A DNA stretch of 64,000 nucleotides from Microbacterium sp. W4I20 (GCF_030816505.1 NZ_JAUSYB010000001.1:1798001-1862000), one strand, 5' to 3'. Positions 1 to 9,229 are shown, counted from the stretch's first letter. Notes: generated by a model not told the origin, from the sequence alone. Numbers and translations: made by a program.

Positions 1-145
1 GCGCTCGGGCTCTTTCCCGTCTCCGGGTGAAGGTGAAGGACGGTCCCCTCGACCATATCGACCCACCGGAGTGAACCATCGCGGTGATCCCACACCGGAC
101 CTTCCCCGTGAGAGCACAGCGTCGGAGTTATCTGCGCGACGGGAA

Positions 146-820
146 TCAATAGCTGGCCCGTCCACCGCTGATGTCGTAGACCGCGCCAGTCGAGAAGCTG
201 CACTGATCGGAGGTCAGCCAGGCGATTAGGGCGGCAACTTCCGCCGGCCGGCCCACCCGACCCATCGGGATGAGCGAGGTGATGTGCGCCAGCACGTCGG
301 GGGACGTCGTGGCATTCATGGGAGTGTCGATCACGGCGGGGGCGATTGCGTTCACGAGCACGCCGGTCTTGGCCAGTTCCTTGCCCAGAGATTTCGTCAG
401 TCCGATGATCGCCGCCTTTGACGCCGAATAGGCGCTGAGATTCGGATTGCCGTCCTTCCCGGCCATGCTCGCGATGTTGACGATACGCCCCCAGCCTCGT
501 TCCATCATCCCGGGCACGACTGCGCGCGTGACAGCGTATGTGCCATGGACGTTAACGTCGAAAGTGCGTCGCCAATCTTCCGGATCGACGTCCCACAACG
601 GCTGGTTTGGCCCTACGATTCCTGCACTGTTGACGAGGATATCGACGGGCCCGACCGCGATGACAGCTTCATGCACCGAAGCAGAGTCGGTCACGTCGAC
701 GTGGAAGTCAGCGCTGGCTGACACATCGAACGTGATGACCTCGATCCCGTCGGCGCGAAGTCGCTCAGCGCTGGCCGCCCCAAGCCCGCTCTGTCCGCCG
801 GTAATGATTGCACGCCTCAT
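146..820 (-). CDS. SDR-family dehydrogenase, candidate 2-keto-3-deoxy-sugar-acid 4-dehydrogenase
   Basis: This 224-residue protein is a classical short-chain dehydrogenase. The nucleotide-binding motif TGGQSGLG is at residues 7-14, NSAG at 64-67, and the catalytic Ser118 / Tyr131 / Lys135 set is present (YSASK). The family oxidises or reduces hydroxyls with NAD(P). The gene is the last seen of a minus-strand operon (dehydratase, deacetylase, transporter, GH78, FAH hydrolase, this gene), 40 bases after the FAH hydrolase. Next to a sugar-acid dehydratase and an FAH hydrolase, the likely step is oxidation of 2-keto-3-deoxy-L-rhamnonate (or fuconate) at C4, giving the diketo acid that the FAH enzyme cleaves. 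The SDR assignment is secure; the substrate is inferred from neighbours only. The operon may continue past the left edge. Confidence 0.85.
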   Translation of the reverse strand: MRRAIITGGQSGLGAASAERLRADGIEVITFDVSASADFHVDVTDSASVHEAVIAVGPVDILVNSAGIVGPNQPLWDVDPEDWRRTFDVNVHGTYAVTRAVVPGMMERGWGRIVNIASMAGKDGNPNLSAYSASKAAIIGLTKSLGKELAKTGVLVNAIAPAVIDTPMNATTSPDVLAHITSLIPMGRVGRPAEVAALIAWLTSDQCSFSTGAVYDISGGRASY

Positions 821-860
821 GTGACACTCCTAGCTATCGTGGTCGAGCGAATGAAGAACC

Positions 861-1721
861 TCATCGCGGGGCCAGAACCGTCTGACGTTGAGATCCGAGA
901 GCGTCGATCTCAAGTTCGATGACGTCTCCTGGCTGTAACCAGATCGGGGGCTGAAACCCCATACCGACACCTGGAGGCGTCCCCGTGTTGATGAGATCCC
1001 CCGGCTCTAACACAAGAAACTGGCTGATGTAATGCACGATGAAATAAGGGTCGAAGATCATCCTCGAAGTGGAGCCGTCCTGCCGACGCACGCCGTTGAC
1101 GTCTAACCTCATCCCGAGTGCGAGGACGTCCGCTACTTCGTCCTGGGTTACCAGCCACGGTCCCACCGGGTTGAACGTCTCAGCTGACTTGCCTTTAAGC
1201 CACTGACCACCTCGATCCAACTGGAAAGCACGTTCGCTAACGTCGTTGACGACGACCCAGCCGGCGATGCAGTCACGCGCCTGCTCCGGAGAGGCCAGAT
1301 AACTTGCCCGCTCGCCGATGACAATGCCGAGTTCGACTTCCCAATCAGGCTTGGTCGAACCGCGGGGAATCCGCACATCGTCATTCGGACCGACGAGCGT
1401 GTTGGGTGACTTGGTGAACAAGATCGGCTCCGCAGGTACCGCCTGCCCCGTCTCCGCCGCGTGATCGCTGTAGTTCAATCCGACGCAGATGATCTGGTGG
1501 GGCCGGGCAATCGGCGCCCCAATTCGTTGACACAGGAGCAGATGGACGTCGCCAGATTGAACACGTTGATCAACCACGGGCCGGATGCGTTCTATCCCCC
1601 CGCCGGCAAAGAACGCCTCGTCGTACTCAGTGACGACGTCGGAGAGATCGACGTAGGTGTCGTCAGTGATGAACACCGCGGGCCGTTCCTCGCCAATGGC
1701 TCCGATCCGAGCAAGCTTCAT
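861..1721 (-). CDS. FAH-family hydrolase, candidate 2,4-diketo-3-deoxy-sugar-acid hydrolase
   Basis: The 286-residue protein belongs to the fumarylacetoacetate hydrolase family. The segment GLNYSDHAAE (81-90) is typical. The metal ligands appear as Glu128 and Glu130 in DWEVELG and Asp160 in VVND, followed by KGKSAETFNPVGPW and a C-terminal INTGTPPGVG motif. Members cleave C-C bonds of beta-diketo acids using Mg2+ or Mn2+. In the oxidative L-rhamnose and L-fucose pathways a member of this family splits 2,4-diketo-3-deoxy acids into pyruvate and lactate. The adjacent SDR, GH78 and upstream dehydratase make that role likely here. It lies 78 bases downstream of the GH78 gene on the same strand. 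Alternatives such as acylpyruvase or 2-hydroxyhepta-2,4-diene-dioate isomerase cannot be excluded from sequence alone. Confidence 0.85.
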   Translation of the reverse strand: MKLARIGAIGEERPAVFITDDTYVDLSDVVTEYDEAFFAGGGIERIRPVVDQRVQSGDVHLLLCQRIGAPIARPHQIICVGLNYSDHAAETGQAVPAEPILFTKSPNTLVGPNDDVRIPRGSTKPDWEVELGIVIGERASYLASPEQARDCIAGWVVVNDVSERAFQLDRGGQWLKGKSAETFNPVGPWLVTQDEVADVLALGMRLDVNGVRRQDGSTSRMIFDPYFIVHYISQFLVLEPGDLINTGTPPGVGMGFQPPIWLQPGDVIELEIDALGSQRQTVLAPR

Positions 1722-1799
1722 ACGTCTCCTTCTATCGATTTTCGAATGACGCTCCTCTTACAGCACAGTCGGAGATCGGTCTCAGACGGAGCGTGAGGA

Positions 1800-4106
1800 T
1801 CACTCAACTCGAAGGGCAATCGGCATCTGCAGCGAGTGTGTGCCCGGCCCGAGTTCGACATCGTTTCTGCCTGGAACGCGGAACGTCCCTGTTGTTCCGA
1901 ACGGCAGAGTGACCGTGACTGCGATCTCGCGATCACGACGCTCCCACTGCACCGTGGCAACGCCATGGGGGGTCTTCAGACTCGTCTTGGCCCATTCAAT
2001 CTGATCGCCTGTAATAGGCGCGATCAGGATGCGACGGTATCCGGGCTCAAGCGGGGCGAGCCCACCGAGCACTCGGTGCATCCAATCCGCTACCGCTCCC
2101 AGCGCGTAGTGGTTGAAACTCGTCATGCCCCCCGGGTTGATACTCCCATCCGGAAGCATCGAGTCCCAACGCTCCCAGATCGTGGTCGCGCCCTGCGTCA
2201 CAGGATAAAGCCAAGACGGGCACTCCTTCTGCAGCAAGAGCCGGTACGCCGTTTCCACATGCCCGGTCGAGCTGAGTGCATCCATGATGAACGGGGTACC
2301 TGCAAACCCCGTCGAGATGTGATGGCCACTCGCGACGACTAGTTCGCTCAGCCGCCGCCCTGCCCAGTCGACCTGCTCCTCATCGAGAAGCCCGAACACG
2401 ATCGCAAGCGAGTAGACGGTAGGACAATCGCTGACGATGCGGTCACCATCCACATAGACGGTATTGAATGCGGTCTTGATTCGCGCAGCGAGCTGCGTGA
2501 ACTCCTCCGCTTCGCTCGCGTAGCCCAGAATCGCAGATGTTTCGGCTACGATCCGGGCGGTTCGATACGCGCACGCTGATGCCACGACGCCGGGGTCAGC
2601 TTTGGCCGCGGCAGCGTCTTCGGGTGGAGCGTCGGGGTCCAGCCAATCGCCGAACTGGAACCCTTCCTCCCACACGCCACGATCCGACAGCGCGTCTTGG
2701 ACTACGCGTGCATGCCTCGTCATCGACGGGAACGCATCGCGAAGCGTATCCGTCTCCCCGTATGCCTCCCACATAGCCCAGGGCACCCAAGCCGCCGCAT
2801 CACTCCAGATAGCGGTGACCGGCGGCTTGTCGTACACGCTCTCAGCCTCTATGTACTTCAGCACGTCGGGTACAACGAAGGGAACGACTCCGTCATGGTG
2901 CCGCTGTTCCAGGGCCAGATCGGTGAGCCAATTTTGAAGGAAGCCGCGGACGTCGAACAGGAACGACGCCGTAGGGGCGAAAGCTGCGATGTCTCCCGTC
3001 CATCCCAAACGCTCATCGCGTTGGGGGCAGTCTGTGGGTATGTCAACAAAGTTTCCTTGCATGCCCGTCACCACGTTTTGGTGGAGCTGGTTGAGCAGCG
3101 GGTCAGAGCACTCAAACTGACCGATTCGTGCCAAGTCCGAGCTGATAACCACCGCTTCCAGATCACCAGGCTGGATGGCGCTCATTGCGTGCGGCCAACC
3201 CTCAAGCTCGACATAGCGAAATCCGTGGAATGTGAACCTCGGCTCGAAGACGTCCTGCCGCCCACTGAGAATGTACTCATCCGTTGCCTTCGCCGTCCGG
3301 AGGGGTCGAGTCCCCAATTCTCCGTGCTCCAGCACCTCCGCATGACGCAGGATCAGGTGCGACCCGACTGAACCCGTCACCTTCACTCGGACCCAACCGA
3401 CTACATTCTTCCCGTAGTCGACGATGATCGTCCCTCTGGAAGTCGTCCACATGTCGACGGGCACGATCGAGTACTGGCGGCGGACCGGCGGACTGACATA
3501 GGGCACCAGCTTCCGCGGATCAACATCAACGACATGGGTGCCACCCCATCCATCGCCGCCGCCTTCACCGGTCCGCATGACAGCCTCGATATCGACTCGC
3601 CCGTCGATCGTCTGTCCGTCGTAAAGACTGTTGCTGAGGATAGAGCTCGGTCCAGCCATCCATGACGGATCCGTGCCGACGACCTGCTCGTGACCGTCTT
3701 CGAAGGCGATCCGCAACTCGAGTAGCGCTGCGAGTTCCTGCCCGTACGGTCGCGCGCCGTCACCGAAACCGAGTCGTCCCCGGAACCATCCGTTCCCGAG
3801 AACCGCACTGAGGGTGACCTTCTCCAAGGGGCCGTTCTCCAAGGTGCCGTTCTCCAAGTGCGACAACACGTCGTACTCCGCGTACCTCAGTCGCCACTCG
3901 TAGCTCGTCCAGCCGGGAGTCAGCAGGTCCTCCGAGATCGCCGCGCCGTCGATATACGCCTCGATCACTCCCAGCGCGGAGACGCGCATTGAAGCTCGGA
4001 CGATGGCGCCGTGGTCGCGATCAAGCGAAATGGTCTTGCGTAGGAGCGGTGCCGTCAAGTCGGCATCGTCGGGCGCTACGAACGCCGCCTCAAAGGTGGT
4101 GGTCAT
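1800..4106 (-). CDS. Alpha-L-rhamnosidase, glycoside hydrolase family 78, intracellular
   Basis: The 768-residue protein has the GH78 layout: N-terminal beta-sandwich domains, then an (alpha/alpha)6 barrel from about residue 330. The family signature CPQRDERLGWTGD lies near residues 359-371. TTIWERW near 643 supplies the Glu equivalent to the catalytic base of characterised GH78 enzymes. A C-terminal beta domain follows FNHYALGAVADW. GH78 removes terminal alpha-L-rhamnose from glycosides by inversion. No signal peptide is visible, so it should act on oligosaccharides or glycosides after import by the transporter encoded just upstream in the operon. A stretch reading LENGTLENGPLEK near residue 85-95 comes from a 15-base tandem repeat in the gene. 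Family assignment is strong; the natural aglycone is unknown. Confidence 0.93.
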   Translation of the reverse strand: MTTTFEAAFVAPDDADLTAPLLRKTISLDRDHGAIVRASMRVSALGVIEAYIDGAAISEDLLTPGWTSYEWRLRYAEYDVLSHLENGTLENGPLEKVTLSAVLGNGWFRGRLGFGDGARPYGQELAALLELRIAFEDGHEQVVGTDPSWMAGPSSILSNSLYDGQTIDGRVDIEAVMRTGEGGGDGWGGTHVVDVDPRKLVPYVSPPVRRQYSIVPVDMWTTSRGTIIVDYGKNVVGWVRVKVTGSVGSHLILRHAEVLEHGELGTRPLRTAKATDEYILSGRQDVFEPRFTFHGFRYVELEGWPHAMSAIQPGDLEAVVISSDLARIGQFECSDPLLNQLHQNVVTGMQGNFVDIPTDCPQRDERLGWTGDIAAFAPTASFLFDVRGFLQNWLTDLALEQRHHDGVVPFVVPDVLKYIEAESVYDKPPVTAIWSDAAAWVPWAMWEAYGETDTLRDAFPSMTRHARVVQDALSDRGVWEEGFQFGDWLDPDAPPEDAAAAKADPGVVASACAYRTARIVAETSAILGYASEAEEFTQLAARIKTAFNTVYVDGDRIVSDCPTVYSLAIVFGLLDEEQVDWAGRRLSELVVASGHHISTGFAGTPFIMDALSSTGHVETAYRLLLQKECPSWLYPVTQGATTIWERWDSMLPDGSINPGGMTSFNHYALGAVADWMHRVLGGLAPLEPGYRRILIAPITGDQIEWAKTSLKTPHGVATVQWERRDREIAVTVTLPFGTTGTFRVPGRNDVELGPGTHSLQMPIALRVE
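3820..3860. repeat. 15-bp tandem repeat inside the GH78 gene
   Basis: About 2.7 copies of the unit TTCTCCAAGGKGCCG start at 3820, 3835 and 3850. On the coding strand they read Leu-Glu-Asn-Gly-Thr/Pro repeated. The unit length keeps frame, so copy-number change would add or remove five residues in an N-terminal loop without breaking the enzyme. Confidence 0.85.
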
Positions 4107-4170
4107 GAACGTCTCTCTGACTGAGGGATTTGGGAGCGATTCTAGAAGGCCGTGTGGCTCGCAGTATGGA

Positions 4171-5082
4171 CTACTTCATGCCGCTGATGAGCATGCCGTC
4201 GCGGATCTGACGGTTGAAGATAAGGAACATGACCGTCGTCGGCACCAGGATGATGAACCCTCCGGCAAGCAGAGCCGGGAAGTTCGTCACGTATTGCCCC
4301 TGGAAATAGGTCAGGCCGACAGCGGCAGTCATTTGTTCTGGGGAGTTCAAGTAGATAAGGGGCCCGAGCAGATCGTTCCAGGAGCCGAGGAATCCGAGAA
4401 TCGCGAGCACAGCGAGGGGACCGCGGAGGAGAGGGAGGTAAATCGTGAAGAGAACTCTCGGAACGGAGCAGCCGTCCAGCACCGCCGCTTCATACAGTTC
4501 GTTCGGCACGCCGAGCACGAATTGGCGCAGGAAGAAGACAGCGAACGCGGTTCCCGTCCACATCGGCAGAATCAAAGCCCACGGGGTATCGACGAGGCCG
4601 ATCGCACGCATCATCGTATAGAGCGGGATCATCGTGATCGTTCCGGGAATCAGCAATGTGAACACGATGATCGCGAAGAGCGCACCTCGACCCGGGAACC
4701 TGAGTTTCGCGATCGCGAACGCGGCCAGCAGACTGCCCAGCAGATTTCCCGCTGTAGCGAGGACTGCGATGAAGAGTCCGTTGAACAGCATCCTCAGCAT
4801 CGGCATCTCTGTGAAGACATCCGCATAGTTCTGGAGCGTCCACGTCGTCGGCAGCACCGACAATGACGAGATGTAGTCCTCGTTCGTCCGGAAGGTGGTC
4901 AGCAACGTGATGAGAAACGGACCGAGGATGACGAGAGAGCCCAGGGCGAGGACGACGTACGCGACGATCGAGTGCTCGCGTCGCTGCCGCCTTCGAGGCG
5001 TCTTATAGCCGCGTCGCATGGTTACTAACGACGCCGTTGCGGACTCCTGGGCATTCGACGTCGAAATCAGACTAGATGTCAT
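4171..5082 (-). CDS. Carbohydrate ABC transporter permease, MalG type (CUT1)
   Basis: A 303-residue integral membrane protein with about six predicted helices. The EAA loop near residues 195-215 (EAAVLDGCSVPRVLFTIYLP) is where such permeases contact the ATPase. An extended basic N-terminus (RRRQRRE) precedes the first helix. It pairs with the MalF-type permease whose gene overlaps it by 11 bases, and with the lipoprotein encoded two genes upstream. No ATPase gene lies in this operon; CUT1 systems often share one multitask MsiK-type ATPase encoded elsewhere, which would apply here. The substrate is probably a rhamnose-containing saccharide, inferred from the GH78 gene that follows. Confidence 0.93.
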   Translation of the reverse strand: MTSSLISTSNAQESATASLVTMRRGYKTPRRRQRREHSIVAYVVLALGSLVILGPFLITLLTTFRTNEDYISSLSVLPTTWTLQNYADVFTEMPMLRMLFNGLFIAVLATAGNLLGSLLAAFAIAKLRFPGRGALFAIIVFTLLIPGTITMIPLYTMMRAIGLVDTPWALILPMWTGTAFAVFFLRQFVLGVPNELYEAAVLDGCSVPRVLFTIYLPLLRGPLAVLAILGFLGSWNDLLGPLIYLNSPEQMTAAVGLTYFQGQYVTNFPALLAGGFIILVPTTVMFLIFNRQIRDGMLISGMK

Positions 5083-5995
5083 AGTTGACCCACTTCTTCT
5101 GAACTTTGAGTTGAATCGCAGTCATCGATAGCAGAATCACGATGAGGAACACCGAAAGCGCAGCCGCGTATCCCATCTGGAGACCGCCGAAAGCTCGCTC
5201 GTAGATGTAGGCCATGATCGTGAGAGTCGAGTCCAGTGGCCCTTTGAGAATGAACACTTCACCGAATGTTTGGAAGCCCGCGATGAGGGAGATGATGAGA
5301 ACGAAGAAGGTGGTGGGAGTCAGAAGTGGGAACGTTACGTACCGGAATCGCTGCCATGCGTTGGCCCCATCAATCTCCGCCGCGTCGTAGTACTCCTGGG
5401 GGATGGTCTGCAGACCGGCAACATAAAGAAGGGCTATGTAGCCGACCCCTCCCCAAACGACCATTACGGCGATCGATGTGAGCGCGTGATCCGGTCCCAT
5501 CCAGAAGACAGGCTCCCACCCGAGGGCGGCTCTGAATTGGTTGAGCAATCCGTCGACGTCGTACAGATACATCCAGATGAAAGCGACGGATACCACATGA
5601 CAAGTCGTAGGGAAGAAGAGAGCTAATCGGAAGAACGTGCCGAAGCGGGTCACCCTGGTCATGGCGACACCAAGCCCGAGACCGATGGCGATCTTCGCTG
5701 GCACCGTGAGTATCACGAGGAGAGCAGTGTTACTCATTGCCTTCCAGAAGCGGGGGTCGCCGAAGGCGGAGGTGAAGTTGCCAACACCTAGCCATTGAGC
5801 GGGGGAAATAAGATCCCAGCTGGTGAAGCTCAGGGCGATGCCGATCGCGGCCGCGACGTACACCAGGGCCAGCCCCACGCAGATGGGGACAATGAATACA
5901 GGTAGCCATCGTTTCGATCCGGGCGTGAAGTTATGGATCTGTTTAGCGGTGGCTCCCGGTGCTGTGGGGCTGGCGCCCGGTGACGTGGTAACCAT
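5072..5995 (-). CDS. Carbohydrate ABC transporter permease, MalF/UgpA type (CUT1)
   Basis: The 307-residue protein carries about six membrane helices and the EAA motif EYYDAAEIDGANAWQRFRYV near residues 200-220. Length and order (solute-binding protein, MalF type, MalG type) are standard for CUT1 sugar importers. It begins two bases before the stop of the binding-protein gene region and overlaps the next permease by 11 bases, so the three are almost certainly co-translated. The N-terminal 35 residues are Pro/Ala/Thr rich and cytoplasmic. Function as a sugar channel half is secure; substrate specificity rests with the binding protein and is inferred from the operon. Confidence 0.93.
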   Translation of the reverse strand: MVTTSPGASPTAPGATAKQIHNFTPGSKRWLPVFIVPICVGLALVYVAAAIGIALSFTSWDLISPAQWLGVGNFTSAFGDPRFWKAMSNTALLVILTVPAKIAIGLGLGVAMTRVTRFGTFFRLALFFPTTCHVVSVAFIWMYLYDVDGLLNQFRAALGWEPVFWMGPDHALTSIAVMVVWGGVGYIALLYVAGLQTIPQEYYDAAEIDGANAWQRFRYVTFPLLTPTTFFVLIISLIAGFQTFGEVFILKGPLDSTLTIMAYIYERAFGGLQMGYAAALSVFLIVILLSMTAIQLKVQKKWVNYDI

Positions 5996-5997
5996 GA

Positions 5998-7293
5998 TCA
6001 GGGAACGGTGTCCAGCAGCGCCTGAACCTTCACGTCGAGTTCCGTGAGGATTGCTTCGACATCCGAGTCGGCGGACTCGAAGATCTTGTAGTCTGCTTCA
6101 TTTTCTACGATTGAGATATCTGTGAACTTGGGTCCGAATGCCCATCCGCCGCCGTGTTCGACCGCTTCCTGCACGAAGTATCCGTAGTTCGCGGGCCCCT
6201 GAGCTGCCTCTGCGGCGATGCGCTCCTCATCGGTGAGAAGCTCTGTAAGTACTGGAGCCCCGACGTTTGCAATGATGGTCTGCGCGTCGGGATCGAAGAC
6301 GACGTACTTGATGAACTCCTGAGCGGCGTCAGGGTGCTTGCTGCTCGATGTCACGGAGATGAGGTCCGGGCCAGCATAGTTCGTTCCCTGGAACTCCCCG
6401 CTCGGGTTGGGCAGGATGTCCCAATCGAAATTCTCGACCCCTTCCCGGAAGACCCCCGTCATCCAACTCCCATTGAGAGTCATGGCCACTTGCTCCGTCA
6501 CAAACGGATCCTTCTGCGCAGAGACGTCTTTGGGGTGAGGAGCCACCTTCTCGACGTAGATCAGGTCTCGGAGCCAGGTCTTGTACTCGATCATCTCGGG
6601 CGTGTCGTAGGTCGCAGTGCGACCATCGTCCGAGACGGGTGACGCGTCGAAGAGGGAGGCGAAGGCGACTCCGGGGCCCGTGCCAGGGATGGCGATGCCG
6701 TACATGTCATCGGTCGTCATCGCCTTCGCGGCGGCGACGAACTCGTCGATAGTCCACCCATCCTCGGGGACCTCCACGCCGGCAGCTTCCATCGCCGAAG
6801 TGTTCCCATAGATTGATCCGCCGACGAACCGCATCGGCAGAGCGTATGTCACATTCTCGCCATCGACCTCGGTCTGGCCTGACTTGAGGAGGTTTTCCGG
6901 AACCTTCTCGAAGTCCGCGGACAGTTCATCCAGGGCGATCAGCTGCCCGGCCTGCCCCAGCACGCCCGATTGGAATTGCATCCCGACCACGTCCGGCGCG
7001 GAGTTGCTGGCCATCTGCGTGTTCAGCTTCGTCCAGTACGACTGGTAGTCGAGCGGCTCGAACTTGACCGAGATATCGGGGTTCGCCTTCTCGAAGCTCT
7101 CGATAATGTCGTTCCAGACATCGACGTCGGGCCCGGCGGCCCACATCGAGAAGCGGATCTCGGTGCTGGTTGAGCCGCCCGATCCCCCTGATGTGGGGCT
7201 GCACGCCAGTAGCGTCGTTGCTACTACGGCCATCGCAGCAGCAGCAGCAAGCGCCCTCGACCGCTTGCTCTTGCTTTGACTGGTTCTTTTCAT
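5998..7293 (-). CDS. Sugar ABC transporter substrate-binding lipoprotein (CUT1)
   Basis: The 431-residue product has a signal peptide ending in the lipobox TLLAC with lipidated Cys31, then a Gly/Ser linker, then a family-1 extracellular solute-binding fold (SFEKANPDISVKFEPLDYQSYW, DELSADFEKVPENL). It should capture the oligosaccharide outside the membrane and deliver it to the two permeases encoded next. The ATG overlaps the PIG-L stop (ATGA, 7290-7293). The purine-rich PIG-L 3' end (Lys-Gln-Glu-Lys-Lys codons) supplies the ribosome-binding site. Start choice is supported by the complete signal peptide. The specific sugar is not visible in the sequence. Confidence 0.93.
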   Translation of the reverse strand: MKRTSQSKSKRSRALAAAAAMAVVATTLLACSPTSGGSGGSTSTEIRFSMWAAGPDVDVWNDIIESFEKANPDISVKFEPLDYQSYWTKLNTQMASNSAPDVVGMQFQSGVLGQAGQLIALDELSADFEKVPENLLKSGQTEVDGENVTYALPMRFVGGSIYGNTSAMEAAGVEVPEDGWTIDEFVAAAKAMTTDDMYGIAIPGTGPGVAFASLFDASPVSDDGRTATYDTPEMIEYKTWLRDLIYVEKVAPHPKDVSAQKDPFVTEQVAMTLNGSWMTGVFREGVENFDWDILPNPSGEFQGTNYAGPDLISVTSSSKHPDAAQEFIKYVVFDPDAQTIIANVGAPVLTELLTDEERIAAEAAQGPANYGYFVQEAVEHGGGWAFGPKFTDISIVENEADYKIFESADSDVEAILTELDVKVQALLDTVP

Positions 7294-8039
7294 TTCTTCT
7301 CCTGCTTCCTTTTCGTGCGGACAACGTTAACGTCGACGCCGAGACGTGGCAGATCTGGTCGACTTGGGGGGTAAGTAGGGATGTCGCGGAATGCCTCCGC
7401 GTATTGGACCCCCAGTTCGCGTCCCCTCATCGATGCCTGGGACCGAATGAATTCGAGGTAGTCCATGCCGAATATGTGATCGAGCCAGGCCTTCTGGCTG
7501 ACATGGGCTGCCGCCATTTCGATCTTTTGGTCCATCACGCTCGTGATGTCGACGTAGACGTCGAGTCCGCCTTCCAACTGGCCGATCGTGTCCATGGTGT
7601 AGAGCTTTGGTATCTCCGTGAGTGCGGGCAGGCGTGTCTCGACGAGTTTCACAGCCGCGGGAATGCGAGCATCCTGCGCCACCTGGCCCGCGATTCTGTG
7701 GTCGGGGTGGTAATCGCCCGTACTGTGGACGAGCATGATGTCTGGCCTGGCGTGACGGATGGCATCGATGAACACGGTTCTCGTAGCGCGGTCGTCGAAA
7801 AGCCACTCATCGTCGAAGTCCATCCAGATCAGCTCGGCGCCGATCACCGCGCATGATCGCTCGGCTTCGCGGCGGCGAAGTGCGGCTGTCTGGTCGCGGG
7901 TGAGAGTGGCCGATCCCACATTCCCGTTGGTCGCGATCGCAATGACGATGGAGTGTCCAGCCGCCGCGTAGAGTGCGAGCGTCCCGCCACAGAGGATGTC
8001 GATGTCGTCCGGGTGAGCACCGATCGCGAGAATCCTCAT
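7290..8039 (-). CDS. PIG-L/LmbE-family zinc deacetylase
   Basis: The 249-residue protein has the two hallmark motifs: AHPDDID (His9, Asp11, Asp12) and HPDHR (His111-Arg115). By comparison with MshB and LmbE relatives, His9, Asp12 and His114 should bind zinc and Asp11 should act as general base. The family hydrolyses N-acetyl groups on amino sugars and related amides; some members act on other acyl groups. It is translationally coupled on both sides: four-base overlaps with the dehydratase gene before it (8036-8039) and the binding-protein gene after it. No signal peptide is seen, so it works in the cytoplasm, presumably on the imported saccharide. Its presence in a rhamnose-type operon suggests an amino-sugar-containing or acylated substrate; that is inference. 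Confidence 0.9.
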   Translation of the reverse strand: MRILAIGAHPDDIDILCGGTLALYAAAGHSIVIAIATNGNVGSATLTRDQTAALRRREAERSCAVIGAELIWMDFDDEWLFDDRATRTVFIDAIRHARPDIMLVHSTGDYHPDHRIAGQVAQDARIPAAVKLVETRLPALTEIPKLYTMDTIGQLEGGLDVYVDITSVMDQKIEMAAAHVSQKAWLDHIFGMDYLEFIRSQASMRGRELGVQYAEAFRDIPTYPPSRPDLPRLGVDVNVVRTKRKQEKK

Positions 8040-9229
8040 GCGAGCCTCACCGCCGGCTCGATGAACGGAGAGCGGAAGACGGAATCGCCGTCGATTGTTA
8101 TCTCCACATTCACCGCATATCGACCCACGACCTCCTTGTTGATTGTCAGGCCGAGACCGGGTGAGTCTGGAACCCGCACGAGACCGTCGGCGTCGACGGC
8201 GAGCGTCTCAACCGTCAGGTCTCGCGACACTGGCTGCGAGTCGAGCGGGTACTCGCACCAGGTGGATGTCGCGTCGCCGACGTAGGGCTGGAGAGAGGCT
8301 GATAGCGCAAGGTGCGAGGTGAAGGTGTGGTTGAGGTAGGTGGCTCCGCGGTTCGCCGTTGCGCGGGCGACTCTGGAGGCCGTGGTGATGCCCCCGATGC
8401 GGCCGGCGTCGATCTGCAGGTAGTCGACGTTCGCGCTGTCCAGCATGTTGAGAGCCATTTCCTCACTATGGCTTCCCTCGCCCGCCGCGATCTTCACGTT
8501 GGTTAGTGCCCCGCGTAGTGTGCGGTATGCGCGATCGGCCCCGGGGATGAAAGGCTCTTCGAGGAAGAGTACGTGGAACTCCTCGAGAGCCGCGGCGCGT
8601 TCGATTGCTGGGGCCGGGTCGGAACCCCATGCCATGGCAGCGTCGATCATGAGTTCGGCCTCCCCGACGCCCTCGCGTGCGGCTGCCAGCTGGTCGACGT
8701 CATCCCGCAGGGACTGCGTTCCGAACCCCTGCCATCCGAATTTGACCGCCCGGAACCCGCTCTCGACGGCGCGCGCTCCCCTCAGCCGGGTCTCTTCAGG
8801 AGTGTCACCGAAAAGCACCGATGCGTACGGCCGTTTGCCCATCGATCGCTCCTGCCCGAGGAGTTTCCACACCGGCTCTTCGAATCGGCGACCGAGGAGA
8901 TCCCACATCGCGATGTCGATTCCGGACAGCGTGTGCGCCGTCTGCAGCAAGTCGAAGGACCGGGCCCGAGTTCGCCGCGAGATCGCGTCGATATCCTCGG
9001 CGCTCTCGAGCTTCTCACCCAGAATTGAGCTCAGCACGGGATGGCATGCGCTGTGTGACATGGGAGCGATGAGACTCGCGATCGAGGTCAGGGGCGAGGC
9101 CTCGCACTCCCCCCACCCTTCGTATCCTCCGGCTTCGACGCGGACGAGCAGGACATCCTGGCTGCCGTCACCGACATCGAGCACCTCCGGCATCGCCAGG
9201 TAGAAGAAGTCGACGGCGTCGATGTGCAT
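8036..9229 (-). CDS. Enolase-superfamily sugar-acid dehydratase (mandelate racemase group)
   Basis: The 397-residue protein is a mandelate racemase/muconate lactonizing enzyme homologue. The Mg2+ ligands read as Asp196 (IDAAMAWG), Glu224 (FLEEP) and Glu251 (AAGEGSH). The His301/Asp274 dyad (NHTF, IDAGRIGG) and Lys163 (VKFGW) complete an acid/base set typical of acid-sugar dehydratases. Such enzymes turn aldonates such as L-rhamnonate or L-fuconate into 2-keto-3-deoxy acids. It is the first gene of the operon, about 60 bases after a candidate promoter carrying the shared operator-like element. With the FAH hydrolase and the SDRs it supports the diketo-hydrolase pathway. The exact sugar acid cannot be read from sequence; the neighbouring GH78 favours rhamnonate. 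Confidence 0.88.
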   Translation of the reverse strand: MHIDAVDFFYLAMPEVLDVGDGSQDVLLVRVEAGGYEGWGECEASPLTSIASLIAPMSHSACHPVLSSILGEKLESAEDIDAISRRTRARSFDLLQTAHTLSGIDIAMWDLLGRRFEEPVWKLLGQERSMGKRPYASVLFGDTPEETRLRGARAVESGFRAVKFGWQGFGTQSLRDDVDQLAAAREGVGEAELMIDAAMAWGSDPAPAIERAAALEEFHVLFLEEPFIPGADRAYRTLRGALTNVKIAAGEGSHSEEMALNMLDSANVDYLQIDAGRIGGITTASRVARATANRGATYLNHTFTSHLALSASLQPYVGDATSTWCEYPLDSQPVSRDLTVETLAVDADGLVRVPDSPGLGLTINKEVVGRYAVNVEITIDGDSVFRSPFIEPAVRLA

